Of a stretch of DNA of 64,000 bases, positions 30,200-40,776 are shown one piece after another. Source of the stretch: Pectinophora gossypiella. Its lineage: Eukaryota; Arthropoda; Insecta; Lepidoptera; Gelechiidae. The notes below the pieces were generated by a model. It was not told where the DNA came from. It saw only the letters and a list, made by a program, of their open reading frames with translations, and did not search any database. The stretch's first letter is position 1, and each line of letters opens with the position of its first letter. The stretch is taken from positions 17,007,545 to 17,071,544 of the forward strand of contig NC_065406.1 of NCBI RefSeq assembly GCF_024362695.1. Direction: 5' to 3'. Made by a program: the position numbers and the translations under genes.

Positions 30200-31975
30200 A
30201 ACCCTTTAGTATAATAATATTAGTGTAATAATCATGTAGTCTTACACTCATTTTTTTTTGCCTGTATCGTTCTAGTCTTATATCTTAAATTGGTGCGCTG
30301 CTATTTTAACAACCACATAAAGTAACATTTGAAAAGTTTATTGTCTCTTATTAACACATTTTACACTCTTATTGTTACTATTCATGTTTTACAAATTACC
30401 GTTCTTTTGTATTTTTTAAACTAATTATCTAACACAAGAAGATATTAATTATGCGTCCATTTTGGATGCTAAGAAGGAAAGCTCTTTCTTTATCTATGAC
30501 AATACCCTCGTAAGCCCTGGGGTCCTCTGAGAAGGACCAAATAATTGTAGTCATAAAGGCCCAAGGTTTTGAAATAGTTTGTTCTAATAATCAACGAAGG
30601 TACTTTTAAAAGTACCAAAACTTTGCCTGTCAATTTAATTCAAACCTTTGCGCCGATTGAGAAAAAAAGTATTTTGTCTATGAACTAGTTCATTCAATTT
30701 CGTGAATAGGTGGCTTTAATAAAAAAGAAATATGTGTCACTTGTCGTAATTTGTCATTTTATTGGTAAAGATGGTGCGCACACGGCGACGAGGTAAAAAA
30801 AAATCAAGTTAATAATCGAATTTCGTAGTTTTTCATACACATTATTTTCAGAAATCGCAGGTAATATAATAATAAACAACATGACATAGTTATTTTATCA
30901 ATTTCGTATCGATATCGTTAGCAATATGAAAGCAAACTTTTTTAGTCCTTTGCAAAGGACTTTAGGTGTCATGTCCGGATATTTTTCAAATACTTTTTTA
31001 AATTGTTATATGTGATTAAATCATACCGATATAGACTGACTTGCTTACGTGATCTTATTATTAAAAAAAACTACCGTCTTCATTTTATTTCCTTTTTCCT
31101 TCTAATGATGATCTAAACTGACACCATGAATTAATTTCTTTCCTAATAATAAAAACCTAATGTACTTCCAGAGGGACTAATCACAAACTACATCATAAAA
31201 ACTAAAACTCGTTACTTATTTTATATTTAAATATGTAAGTATATACACATATTTATGACTTACAAATAGGTATGTTTTTTAATGAAAAAATACATAACCC
31301 TTTATAATAATAATATTTTTCAGATTTTACTAAAAGTAGTGACTTAAACCGGGAGTCCTTCTGGAAGAACTAAAAAAAAACGTAATTTTTTCAAAAATGT
31401 CTTCTATTCATCCTTACATAGGTCTCCACTTAATTTGAACCCGATCGGATAACTCTAACACTTTAAAATTTGTACTTGAAGTGCTCGGCCTTTACGACTA
31501 CAAAAATTTGGTCCTTTTCAAGGTACCACCGTCGTTTATTACTTCGAAATCGTAATTATGCTTCGGCGTTACGAGGATACTGTTTTATAGAAAAACCATA
31601 GACATTATTATATTTTTTTCGTGATCCGAACATTGCCTTTGCCAACATCATTTCGACATCCCTAACCACACTTGAGAAAACGAGGTTCTTTTGAGAGCTC
31701 AAGCTCAAATAAATAAAGTATGAGGTTCCCCAATTCGCGTACCACATAAAGACAAGGTACACAGTACATGTCCTTAGGGCATTTCATGTAAAATAAAATA
31801 AAATGTAACTTGAAGCTTGCTCCTTGATTTATGTCGTGTCGCCACTGAGTTGATTCATCATTTTCGTGCGATAAAACCGTGTTATTTTTCGCGTTGTAAT
31901 TCAAACGGGAATGACTAATGATCTGATAAAAATAACAATAGAGTAGGAATGTAGTTGGGGAGTGCGTTTTATTAG
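30200..31975. other. Long AT-rich unique stretch
   Basis: There is no convincing gene. TTGTAGTCATAAAGGCCCAA near 30547 and GGCCTTTACGACTACAAAAA near 31488 form a weak inverted pair, each with GGTCCTT beside it, about 950 bases apart. An ATG-led basic stretch at 30769 is followed by a GTAAAA donor-like site and a TTTCAG acceptor-like site at 30850. This is not enough to call exons. Confidence 0.35.
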
Positions 31976-32038
31976 GCTGGGATATTATTTTCATGTAGTT
32001 CCTCACGAGGGTCGGGTTAGGCTGGTTACGGGTTAAGC
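31976..32038 (+). repeat. 63 bp direct repeat, copy 1
   Basis: GCTGGGATATTATTTTCATG through TAGGCTGGTTACGGGTTAAG, repeated at 32198-32260 with one visible mismatch. Confidence 0.9.
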
Positions 32039-32129
32039 CCTTTTAACTCCACTGACTGCCACAACTTCTTTAAGCATAGTTTGGCATATTATTGTAATGA
32101 TGAAGTAGAACGACAAAGCATACCGTGGT

Positions 32130-32200
32130 GTGTGTGTGTGTGTGTGTGTGTGTGTCTGTGTGCGTGCGTGAGTGCGTGCGTGCGTGCGTGCGTGTGTGCT
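32130..32200. repeat. (TG)n/(TGCG)n microsatellite
   Basis: GT dinucleotides grading into TGCG tetranucleotides, ending at the second 63 bp repeat. Confidence 0.95.
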
Positions 32201-32260
32201 GGGATATTATTTTCATGTAGTTCCCCACGAGGGTCGGGTTAGGCTGGTTACGGGTTAAGC
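32198..32260 (+). repeat. 63 bp direct repeat, copy 2
   Basis: Second copy, 222 bases downstream of the first, separated by the TG-rich tract. Confidence 0.9.
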
Positions 32261-32541
32261 GCGGTTCTTAAGCGCGTTGCGCGAACCGCGAGACTATAGG
32301 TAACAAGTTCGTTATCAGCGCGGTTAAGATAAACATTTTTAAAATTAACAAAATACAAATCGTTACCGTTTTGGTTCACTGAAATTTATAATTCTATGTA
32401 AAACTGAAAATTCTGAGAGCACGTACGACGCGGGAGAATTTTGACTTGAATTTTGTTTTACTGGCACCTTTAGAAGCTCTGAAACCACGATTCCCTAGAT
32501 TCTGACCAGCAGCGGATACCACGGACTATATAACAACCATT

Positions 32542-32685
32542 CTCCTGCAGAGTGTGCGGTACGAGTAGAGTTTGCCGCTCTAGGATTGGCTTGCACAGCC
32601 ATGAAAGAAAGTGCATTTCTTCGAGGCAATGACGTTATAAATCGTCTGAAACAGACGTATAAGGCCAATGATGATGATGATGATG
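32542..32685 (+). mobile_element. LINE ORF2 zinc-finger end with 12 bp TSD
   Basis: The frame encodes CRVCGTSRVCRSRIGLHSHE, a C2H2-like end typical of RTE-related LINE proteins (CxxC ... RIGLxSHxR). It is followed by a GATGAT tail. The target duplication ATAACAACCATT lies at 32530-32541 and 32686-32697. It is 5'-truncated to 144 bp. Confidence 0.85.
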
Positions 32686-32809
32686 ATAACAACCATTAAT
32701 GTTCAATATGTTACTATCAAAGGCGAGAAAAACATCTAAGTCTATTGTTACTATAGTGACACACTTAGTGAGAGGCCACACACGCTCCTTTGCATGGTAA
32801 CAAGACAAC

Positions 32810-32885
32810 GTACTGGAAAGTAGAAAAAGTCACATTGAAGCAATTCATCTAAAAATGCCCAAATGTCAAATTGTAGTGGAATTCT
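32810..32885. mobile_element. MITE-S half element
   Basis: CACATTGAAGCAATTCATCT and CCAAATGTCAAATTG resemble the arm at 42475-42530. Confidence 0.4.
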
Positions 32886-32975
32886 CTGTCATCTTCTGTA
32901 TTTCCGAATGTATATAACCAGGGTGCTTTCAAAGCCAGAGTGAACAGGCACCTTCTGGGCGACCTCGCTCCATCT

Positions 32976-33006
<31 letters not shown>

Positions 33007-33007
33007 A
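32885..33007 (+). mobile_element. LINE ORF2 C-terminus plus (GT)n tail
   Basis: The frame encodes FPNVYNQGAFKARVNRHLLG and a stop. This is the common C-terminal end of many insect CR1/Jockey-like ORF2 proteins. A pure GT microsatellite at 32979-33007 directly follows the stop codon. Confidence 0.65.
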
Positions 33008-33009
33008 TT

Positions 33010-33250
33010 TGCTGCAGATGGTATTAACTATCGCTGGACAAATAGGGAGCGCTGAGGTCTTTTACCCGGTACAAAATTTAAGACAACAGGCCTAAGAGTG
33101 CCCAGTTGGGCGCGAATCTCGGCTCAGGGCGTCGTCTGAGGGGATCAAATTTGAAAGATAAGCAATCGTGGCGCGATAAAGGTAAGCGCCGAATGAGGGA
33201 AATCGTCGACTACACTGGTGGGGTCGGTATCGAGGTCCTGAGGTGTTTCG
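33010..33250 (-). repeat. Family G repeat, longest copy
   Basis: Read in reverse it links the blocks seen separately at 22470 (GTCGACGATTTCCCTCATTC) and 26190/49477 (CAGGCCTGTTGTCTTAAA, GAGCGCTGAGG complement). This shows they belong to one family. Confidence 0.65.
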
Positions 33251-33267
33251 TGTCGCGAGCAAATCGA

Positions 33268-33410
33268 GAAAATAAAATAAAATAAAAATAAATAAAATAA
33301 GACCACGCCTGTTTCCCAGAGATCACGGAACTCCCCTTAGAACCCTCCTGACACAACACCTTCCCTTCATGCACTCTCATCAAAGTCTTCATACATACTC
33401 GCCAGTATAA
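33268..33410 (-). mobile_element. Probable LINE 3' end with (TTTTA)n tail
   Basis: On the minus strand GTATGAAGACTTTGATGAGA through GTGTCAGGAGGG to GAAACAGGCGTGGTCTTATT and a TTTTA/TTTA tail. Layout and GAAACAGGCGT motif resemble LINE-L 3' ends. Confidence 0.5.
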
Positions 33411-33495
33411 AGTACTCTTGACTGGGCTTTTTAAAACAACATCCTGGATCTTATCTGAATGTAAATTATAAGTAGTTTCAAAGAAAAATATATTC

Positions 33496-33763
33496 CTCTT
33501 CTATCGTATGGGTTATGAGGAAGAATACTATTCTCATCAACCCTGATATCAGGGTTACAATTTAGTCGCCAAAGTCCTCTGATATGGCTCATGTAAAGAC
33601 TACTTACACGGATCATCGTACTTTCGGACAATTAGATGATCAACCTGTAATGGCCTAGTAAACCAGGAATCACAAAGTGATTTTCGTGATGTCTCCACCA
33701 GGATTCGAACCCGGGACCACCGGATCGTAAGCCCAACGCTCTGACACTGGACTACAGAGGCCA
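33496..33763 (-). mobile_element. SINE-A, diverged
   Basis: It has the full order from tail (CCTGATATCAGGGTT) to tRNA-like head (box B GGATTCGAACC, box A region ACACTGGACTACAGAGGCC). The segment between tail and core, including most of the shared core, is deleted. Confidence 0.8.
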
Positions 33764-34189
33764 ATGTCTTATATTTAGCACTGACAGACGCTTTTAAGTT
33801 GCTTTTAGAGTTACACATATCTACCTCACACAGCAGACACTGTTTTGTCTGTAAAGCTGCACTCAGTGTATGATAATCGTCTCCGTATGCACCTCAGAGT
33901 GCGTCCGCATGAATATCAATCCGCATACGAAGCCGTAGCAAAGAATAAACAATGAAACCTATGTGCAGAAGAGACACTCTCGACTTCGCATCAAAATGAG
34001 CTTAGAGCGAACTTGATTTACACAAATGGGAACACTTTAGTCGATTTAAGCCGTAAAACGCTGATGCCTATAGCACAAGCTTGAGTCTATTTTAAGCATC
34101 AGCAAAAATGATTATTTTGTAACTTGCTCCATACTAATTATGTAACTTCTAATTTGTTGTTAAATGGCTTTTTGTAGAAATAAATTTTG
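33764..34189. other. Gene-free, nothing recognised
   Basis: No supported feature. Confidence 0.4.
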
Positions 34190-34535
34190 GAGAGAGCTAT
34201 GCTCGGTATTTCCCTGCTCGATCGAATCAGAAATGAGGAGATCCGCAAGAAAACTAAAGTCACCGACATAGCTCGGAGAATTGCAAAGCTGAAGTGGCAG
34301 TGGACAGGACACATAGCGAGGAAAACCGATGGCTGATGGGGCGGAAAGGTTCTGGAATGGCGACCACGCGTCGGACGACGCTCAGTGGGTAGGCCCGCTA
34401 CAAGGTGGACCGACGATCTGGTGAAGGTCGCGGGAAGCCGCTGGATGCGGGCAGCGCAGGACCGATCGTCGTGGAGATCCTTGGGGGAGGCCTATGCCCA
34501 GCAGTGGGCGTCGTACGGCTGATGATGATGATGAT
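34190..34535 (+). mobile_element. LINE-E (RTE-like), longest 3' copy
   Basis: One frame encodes GISLLDRIRNEEIRKKTKV, then KLKWQWTGHIARKTDG, a TGA, then KVLEWRPRVGRRSVGRPATR, WTDDLVKVAGSRWMRAAQD and QQWASYG with a stop. This is the C-terminal part of an RTE-type ORF2 protein with one premature stop (the other copies read CGC or CGCTGG there). The 3' end is GCCTATGCCCAGCAGTGGGC plus a GATGAT tail. Endonuclease and reverse transcriptase domains are missing through 5' truncation. Confidence 0.85.
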
Positions 34536-34544
34536 GATTGTTTA

Positions 34545-34745
34545 TTATAACGAAGGGAGTGCGCGCAGACTGTCTATCTTACTTCCCTGCACGGGGTAGA
34601 GTGGCACGCGGTATAAATAAGACTTTTGTAAGGTCTCCGGCATACCTAAAGAGTAATAACTGATACGTATAGAACTACAATTCTCCGCCCCGCACCAATT
34701 CGTATAGGGAGCCCACTTCACCCCCTCTGGGTCATAATTTAGTTT
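34545..34745 (+). repeat. Family M repeat
   Basis: GTGCGCGCAGACTGTCTATC, TCTCCGCCCCGCACCAATTC, CACCCCCTCTGGGTCATAAT. Copies at 23700 (reverse), 37085 and 44960. Confidence 0.5.
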
Positions 34746-34789
34746 TAAACGGCATTAAGCTTAATCTAGCTTAATTTAGATTTTCTGGT

Positions 34790-34915
34790 AGGGTTCTAGC
34801 TAGCGGAACGGAAGGCGATTGGGGCAACCACCGTTCTACACGCCCAATCTATGGAGTAATGAAGGTGATTACTCCACCGACAAGAGCGCAGCTCTTAAAC
34901 AAAGAGAGAGAAGCG
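34790..34915 (+). mobile_element. LINE-K 3' end
   Basis: GCGGAACGGAAGGCGATTGG through TTACTCCACCGACAAGAGCG to the stop and an AGAGAG tail; same as the reverse of 26823-26980. Confidence 0.7.
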
Positions 34916-35099
34916 TAATGACAAGTCTGTCTAGCTTGCATTCACGCGTTTAGAGGCACGTTATGCTGGAATTTTTGTACGGAATGTCCAGTGTGTACAT
35001 CCGGGCTGTTGCCATAGATAGTGTGCTCAGTGTCTACGGCTCTGCAACGAGTGCGGGATGAGGCGCTGCGGGCGATACTGTGTATGGACAGGAAAGAAA

Positions 35100-35250
35100 G
35101 ACATAAGCTCGCGACTGCATCCCAAATAGGATAGGCAGAGGTACATACATCGCATGATGGACTAAATACCCACACCTCAACGAGCTTTCAGTTAGACAAA
35201 CGTGATAGGTGGTGAACCGTATCGCCGTCTAGGATGGTCGAGCCAACTGC
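35100..35250. repeat. Family I fragment
   Basis: GCTCGCGACTGCATCCCAAA, GAGGTACATACATCGCATGA, TACCCACACCTCAACGAGCT. Confidence 0.55.
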
Positions 35251-35387
35251 ACTGAAAGAAACATGACCGGCGGGCGATTATGCTGTTCTTTATTGACTTT
35301 CTGACATGTGGACGGCACACAGTATTCTCAAAAAAACCGTGGAAATATCTTGGTAGGACAGGATTTTGTGAAGTTCAAAAAAACGGG

Positions 35388-35468
35388 GTTGAAAAGTATG
35401 AAAGTTTGTCATTTTTAATTTTAGATGATGAAGTTTCGCGGGTGAAGTCGCGGGCGGACAGCTAGTAA
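35388..35468 (+). repeat. Dispersed repeat terminus
   Basis: GGTGAAGTCGCGGGCGGACA followed by GCTAGTA. This terminus is common in lepidopteran DNA; related ends lie at 15926 (reverse) and 45224. Confidence 0.5.
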
Positions 35469-35867
35469 AGTATAATTTTAAAATAACGATAAAATGTAAC
35501 ATAATTTCAGCTTTGCGTCTCAATTGCTGACGTTACACATACAAAATAAAATACGCCCTTAACTCTGAAAGACGCGGCCACAAAGCGAACGCAAGAACAA
35601 AATGTTTGCGCACTCCAACATTGCATTGTAGCTTGCTTTGCTGGAAAGTTTGGAAAGCTGTTGAAAGCCATACATTCACACACGCATACATAATCTGGAG
35701 TGTAATTTTCTAAGGGACCTTCCTCACAGCGCGATTCAATATCGTATCGACTTGCGATATTATTCCGTAGATATGTGATTTAATTTATAAAAGAAGTACT
35801 GAAGCATTGTACATTCTTAAAATAAAATATTATTTGGTAACTTGTGCTCCTCTTCGATAGGACATTA

Positions 35868-35985
35868 AATTAAAATTCATAAATATCTTTAATACAGTAA
35901 GTAACATACACTTTTAATCGTCATTTTTAACACAATGAACGTCTTATCAACCTTCAACTACTGCAGCTTCTCACAACCTGTTTAA
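35868..35985 (-). mobile_element. LINE-J 3' end, diverged
   Basis: TTCATAAATATCTTTAATAC, GTAACATACACTTTTAATCG and CTACTGCAGCTTCTCACAAC are the reverse of the LINE-J 3' end, with the middle changed. Confidence 0.6.
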
Positions 35986-36006
35986 TAGATTTATATCAAA
36001 AAATTG

Positions 36007-36183
36007 TGATCACTTGATTGTCCGAAAGTAAGATGATCCGCGCTTCGGAAGGCACGTTAATCCGTGGGTTCCAGTTACTACTTACTAATGTAAGTTAGTA
36101 GTCGTTGATGACGTTGACGTTGACGATGCTGACATCAGGGTTGATGGAGTTGGTAATCCACCTCACAACACACACGATAGAAA
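36007..36183 (+). mobile_element. SINE-A, head lost, internal GACGTT repeats
   Basis: ATCACTTGATTGTCCGAAAG, core GCTTCGGAAGGCACGTTAAT and tail to ACACGATAGAA. In place of the usual ATGAGCCATG block there is a small GATGACGTTGACGTTGACGA repeat. Confidence 0.75.
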
Positions 36184-37084
36184 GAAGATAGATTTCTATG
36201 AGTAAACTACGTAAACATAATTATAAATGTATATTATGCAACGTACTAATACTTTTTTTTACTTTGAATTCACATAAAATAATAATAAAATGAAAGTAAT
36301 TAAAAAATAATAATAGAAGAACAAAAGAATAATAATATTTTACCGCTTTTACATTAGGTCTAAGTCTGGAAAAGACACCAATAGATAAGTACGCATTACG
36401 ATTCCTAATCATGATAAAAACGCAGATAACATTTTTTGTCTTTGAATAACACAGACATAAAAGCCAGACGACAGAACCGCACGCAATTTAGATATTAGGT
36501 ACTGTAATGTGCCAGGAATGTTCGTAGTAATAGCACTTTAAAAGGTGCAACCCTGATGCGCTGCGTGTGGACCAGCCCTAATATTGAAGTGTTGCTGACA
36601 GCAAAAAAAACATATATGTATTGTTTAATACGTTATCATTTAAACGTTTACTAATACATGGTTAAATATGTTTACATACTTAAGTACTACTTAAATAAAA
36701 GTTTTGTCACCGACGTTACTTAAACAATAAAACAAAAAAATGCACGAAGAGAAACCTCCCATTTTTTAAATTTAATTAGTAATTGGGACTCGTCATTTAA
36801 ATTACGCTCAAATTTAAAATAAAATAAGATAGGCAATGCAGTAACTTGTACGAGTATAACGAGAATACAGTTTTTGTTTTAGAAAGAAATTGATGTCAAA
36901 GGCGAGACAGGAACCCGATATATAATGTACTTACAATAGGAAGACAATTGCGGACTGTGTAGCTGAGACACTGAGTAGAGAATATACTCGGATGAGCTAT
37001 CAATGAAAAATTTAAACAAGTTTTGCAAATTAAATCATAAGTAAATCTTCATCTATGTATCTATCAACGTAGATGATAAGACTA
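36184..37084. other. Gene-free AT-rich stretch
   Basis: Nothing recognised; the frame at 36221-36412 is low-complexity. Confidence 0.4.
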
Positions 37085-37165
37085 CGTATAGAACGGCAAC
37101 TCTTCGCTTCCCGCAGCTGAGCTAGGTTTACCTCCCCCTGGGTGTTACTTTAGTATTCAATCGTA
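37085..37165 (+). repeat. Family M repeat, short
   Basis: GTATAGAACGGCAACTCTTC and TCCCCCTGGGTGTTACTTTA. Confidence 0.45.
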
Positions 37166-37222
37166 TGGGCATTAGACGTCACATACACAGATGCGCGTGT
37201 ACAATAACGTCTATGTGACTCT

Positions 37223-37350
37223 CTCTCTCTCTATTTAAGATATTTAAGAGCTGCGCTCTTGTCGGTGGAGTAATCGCCATTCCTCTCTTCTTCCCGCCAA
37301 AACCTTCACCTCCTGATACGACACGACCTGCACCTTCTCTTTTTTTTTCT
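37223..37350 (-). mobile_element. LINE-K 3' end with readable ORF2 terminus
   Basis: The minus strand encodes KEKVQVVSYQEVKV, then REEWRLLHRQERSS and a stop, followed by AAATAGAGAGAGAGAG. It confirms that the KEKANV and HRQER blocks at 19160 and 26823 belong to one protein end. Confidence 0.7.
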
Positions 37351-37984
37351 CTTCTATGTGTGTATATGTGGTGTAAAATAAAGTGTTTTGTAAAAAGTGT
37401 CCAGGGTGTGCTCTCACGGTACTCTGCATCATTCTCCATGTTAGATTTTCAATACTAATTAAGTATATCAGATACACAGCTGTCTGCAAAATAAATGTTT
37501 TTCAGGTTGTTTGCACAAATCTGCTTACTCTCTCCAAAACATAAGTATCTTCTCCAAATTAAGATCCTTATTTTATCCTTATCTCCGATTCTTCTACGCT
37601 CCTGACTCGCCACGGTCGAGTAAAACAGTAACACAACTAAATTGACCAAACGACATGATATCTGGCGTCACACCGTCTGGCTAACAAACGATTGCAAATA
37701 CCGGAACGTCTATTAAATTCTGGTTAACTAGACGTTTGTGGCCTCTGTCCGGGGTAAAAGGGATTAATAAGATTCTCGGACGATTTCGTTACTGTGTCGT
37801 TCCCACTGAATTAAGGAGTTTGGGTAACGAGTTTTGTTCCTTTAGTGTTAAAACGGAGAGAGGATTGGTGACGTAAAGTGCCACAATAAAAGCACCGGAA
37901 TGCTTCACACAAAATGGGCTACTGACTGCCGGACACAGCAAAATCATTCTTATGTCTTAGGAACAATTTTTCTAATAACTTGTT
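37351..37984. other. Gene-free, nothing recognised
   Basis: No supported feature. Confidence 0.4.
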
Positions 37985-38100
37985 TTTGCAGGTTAGCTCA
38001 CATACCTTCGAAACGCATTTCTCTAATACGTGGGTTGCTGCACAATGTTTTCCACGTGACATCAATCATGTATGAACCAAAGATGAATTCGAAAATAAAT
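37985..38100. mobile_element. SINE-B fragment
   Basis: CAGGTTAGCTCACATACCTT, CGAAACGCATTTCTC and CACAATGTTTTCC keep the SINE-B order. Confidence 0.55.
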
Positions 38101-39250
38101 TCAAAAGTAGTTTGAAGTTCGACTCGAGATTCGAAACTGTTTTCAAATATGAAGCTGGTTGGTAATTCTCGCAACTTGACGTTAGAAAAAGGTCATTTAA
38201 AAAAATATATATCATAAAAGCTCGATCAGGCATCATCAAAGCAGGATCATTTTTCCAAAGAAAAATCAAAGTTTAAACCATGTTTAAAAAGCTACTTTGT
38301 TTCATAAGAAAATTAAACGTGCTTTTTACATAATGTTTTACTGCGCGAAATACCTACACCCTTTTCGTGCTGAAGATTTGAAAAAGATTTTATTTGTAGC
38401 TGATACACCTCTTTGTCAAAATAATAAATAAAACTACATTAAAATTTGAAATTCGAACGTTTTTTAAAATTATGTTTCGTCATCAACTGATTGCGGCACG
38501 GATTATTCCAAACATTCGTTTTTTAAATAAATGGGGATGTTAATATCGAATGAGTTGTTTGCAAAACGAATTTGATTCTTTTAAATATTTGATTGTGGGT
38601 ATAAAAACTCTTCTATAAATCATTGTAAAACATTATAAAGACCGATGCCTCTGACAATGCTCGAGTAAAGGTTGGTCTACATTGTCTACCACGGTAATCT
38701 CAATCAATTGAGTTGTCTTATTTTTTTTTAGTGGATCAAGTGGATCACATCACACAGATTCTTCGAGTGTGTTCAACCTTTATAAACACAATGCCTTTGT
38801 GAGGTAAATTATCCTTTAAACTGAACAGCCGTTTTTCCGAGTCGTGCGCGTTGTCAGAATGGTTCTGTATGGAAATAGAAACACAGTAACAAAATAAATA
38901 AGGTATATTTTGGTTTTGTTTGTTTTGAAAGTCAATAACCATCCTTTTTGCTTAGCCGTATTGGGGTAAGAATTAACAAAAGTTGACCTTACCTGTTATG
39001 TGATAGTGATTATAATTCAATACAAAACTGAAATAAAAATATGAGTTTAAAAACTAAAACCCGATAACGGCAAAATCGCGCTCTAAAAAGTATGGAACAA
39101 GAAAATATATGAAATTCTTCCGAATTCGCAAGAACTTTTTTTTTCGAATTTTTACTTTGTTTAGGATGGCCGTGGTTGTATGCCATCTTCATGTAAGAAA
39201 TAATACAGTCCCTTAGGCTATTATCTACGACATTAAAAGCACACTACATT
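38101..39250. other. Gene-free AT-rich stretch
   Basis: Only the minor motif ATCCTTTTTGCTTAGCCG near 38941 recurs elsewhere (5828). Confidence 0.4.
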
Positions 39251-39253
39251 AGA

Positions 39254-39296
39254 CGTGTCCCCACCGGGAATCGAATCCAGGACCTCCGGATTGTCC
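39254..39296 (-). mobile_element. SINE-A head fragment
   Basis: GTGTCCCCACCGGGAATCGA, ATCCAGGACCTCCGGATTGT is the box B region of SINE-A, left of the reverse transcriptase fragment. Confidence 0.6.
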
Positions 39297-39351
39297 AAAA
39301 ATTATTCTCGACCAACTGCTATGTCATTTTAATTTAAATAACTTACTTCAC

Positions 39352-40563
39352 AGCCAGCAGTTTGGTTTTACTAAGGGTCGGTCTACAACAGACGCGAGTG
39401 TCACATTTGTTCGACACATTTTCGATGCTTGGGAGAAGTCGCAGAATGCCGTAGGAGTATTCTGTGACTTGTCTAAGGCATTCGACTGCGTGGATCACGA
39501 GACCTTGCTTTTGAAATTGAGGCACTATGGATTAAATAATGGAGCTCTCAGTTTGTTAAATTCATATCTAGGTGATAGGATACAAAAGGTACAAATCAAT
39601 AGTACGACTTCTTCGGGCTCTCATGTTCAAATGGGAGTTCCTCAAGGATCCATTTTGGGGCCGTTCCTTTTTTTAGTGTACATAAATGATTTACCTTATG
39701 TAGTACAGAACCAAGCTGACATTGTACTGTTCGCGGATGATACTTCTCTTATATTTAAAATCGATAGAAAGTTAGAGGAACTTGACGAAGCAAACAGCGC
39801 TGTGTCGCAGGTTCTAAGCTGGTTTACAGTAAATAACCTAGTTCTAAATGCTAAGAAAACGAAGTGTATTAAATTTGTTCTACCAAACGTAAAGAAAGTA
39901 AATAATAACATTAAAATTAACGACGAGAAACTAGATTTTGTTGAACACACCGTTTTCTTAGGAATTACTGTAGATTCAAAACTTCAATGGGGCCCACATA
40001 TTGTATCACTAGCGGGCAAGCTAAGTTCAGCAGCATATGCCGTCAGAAGAATCCGACAACTCACAGATGTACCCACTGCTAGACTTGTCTACTTCAGCTA
40101 CTTCCACAGCATAATGTCTTACGGTATTTTATTGTGGGGTCGAGCCGCTGATGTAGAAACTATTTTCATTATTCAAAAAAGGGCAGTTCGCGCTATTTAT
40201 AATCTGCGTTGTCGGGACTCTTTAAGGGAGCTGTTTAAAGAAATAAATATACTGACGGTCGCAAGTCAATATATTTATGAAAACATTATGTATGTGCGTA
40301 AAAATGTATCTCTCCTTCCGAGAAACTGTGAAAGGCATACTTACAATACAAGGAATAAAAATAAAATTGTTGTTCAAAATTCTAGATTAAGTAAATTAAA
40401 TTCATCTTTTTTGGGGTTATGTATACGTTTTTACAATAAAATACCAGATAATATTTTAAATTTGTCAGAGAACAAATTTAAAGCTCACGTGAAGCTTACT
40501 TTATGTAAAAAAGCCTATTATAAGATTAATGATTACCTAAATGATAAAAATGTCTGGTATTGA
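39352..40563 (+). CDS. LINE reverse transcriptase, 5'-truncated, open frame
   Basis: This is the C-terminal part of a Jockey/CR1-like ORF2 polyprotein, which copies LINE RNA into DNA at the target. The frame is open from 39352, upstream of any start codon, to TGA at 40561-40563, about 403 codons without a stop. Visible landmarks: QFGFTKGRSTTDA near the start, motif A DLSKAFDCVDH (near codon 40), motif B MGVPQGSILGPFLFLVYIND (near codon 95), catalytic FADD (near codon 127), LGITVDSKLQW and the thumb segment LLWGRAADVETIFIIQKRAV. The endonuclease, the N-terminal fingers and ORF1 are absent. There is no start codon of its own, so expression is unlikely. The lack of stops suggests a recent insertion. 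Confidence 0.9.
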   Translation, partial: SQQFGFTKGRSTTDASVTFVRHIFDAWEKSQNAVGVFCDLSKAFDCVDHETLLLKLRHYGLNNGALSLLNSYLGDRIQKVQINSTTSSGSHVQMGVPQGSILGPFLFLVYINDLPYVVQNQADIVLFADDTSLIFKIDRKLEELDEANSAVSQVLSWFTVNNLVLNAKKTKCIKFVLPNVKKVNNNIKINDEKLDFVEHTVFLGITVDSKLQWGPHIVSLAGKLSSAAYAVRRIRQLTDVPTARLVYFSYFHSIMSYGILLWGRAADVETIFIIQKRAVRAIYNLRCRDSLRELFKEINILTVASQYIYENIMYVRKNVSLLPRNCERHTYNTRNKNKIVVQNSRLSKLNSSFLGLCIRFYNKIPDNILNLSENKFKAHVKLTLCKKAYYKINDYLNDKNVWY

Positions 40564-40776
40564 ATGTGTTCCTCTAGTTATTAAATAACTTGTAATGTAC
40601 CCTCATTGATTTAAAAGATGTGTTGCTGTTGCAGTTTCTTGTCATTTCTTCTCCTCAGCCATAACACCTTGCGAAATGACGTAAATTCAAAAATGTTACA
40701 TTGACCTTCAACAAGTTTATCCATGATAATTACGTTGAATAAATGATTCTGATTCTGATTCTGATTCTGATTCAAT
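40564..40776 (+). mobile_element. 3' UTR and (GATTCT)n tail of the same LINE
   Basis: It follows the stop codon directly: GTTACATTGACCTTCAACAA, GTTTATCCATGATAATTACG, then GAATAAATGATTCTGATTCT in tandem. The same 3' end, in reverse, is split by SINE-A at 20692-21096. Confidence 0.85.

Noticed and set aside
30540..31530. Long inverted repeat around the AT-rich stretch
   Set aside because: Only one block of about 40 bases pairs (TAGTCATAAAGGCC with GGCCTTTACGACTA); the rest of the supposed arms does not align by eye.
34405..34599. 64-codon frame MDRRSGEGRGK
   Set aside because: It is an out-of-frame reading of the LINE-E C-terminus; the true frame gives TRWTDDLVK.
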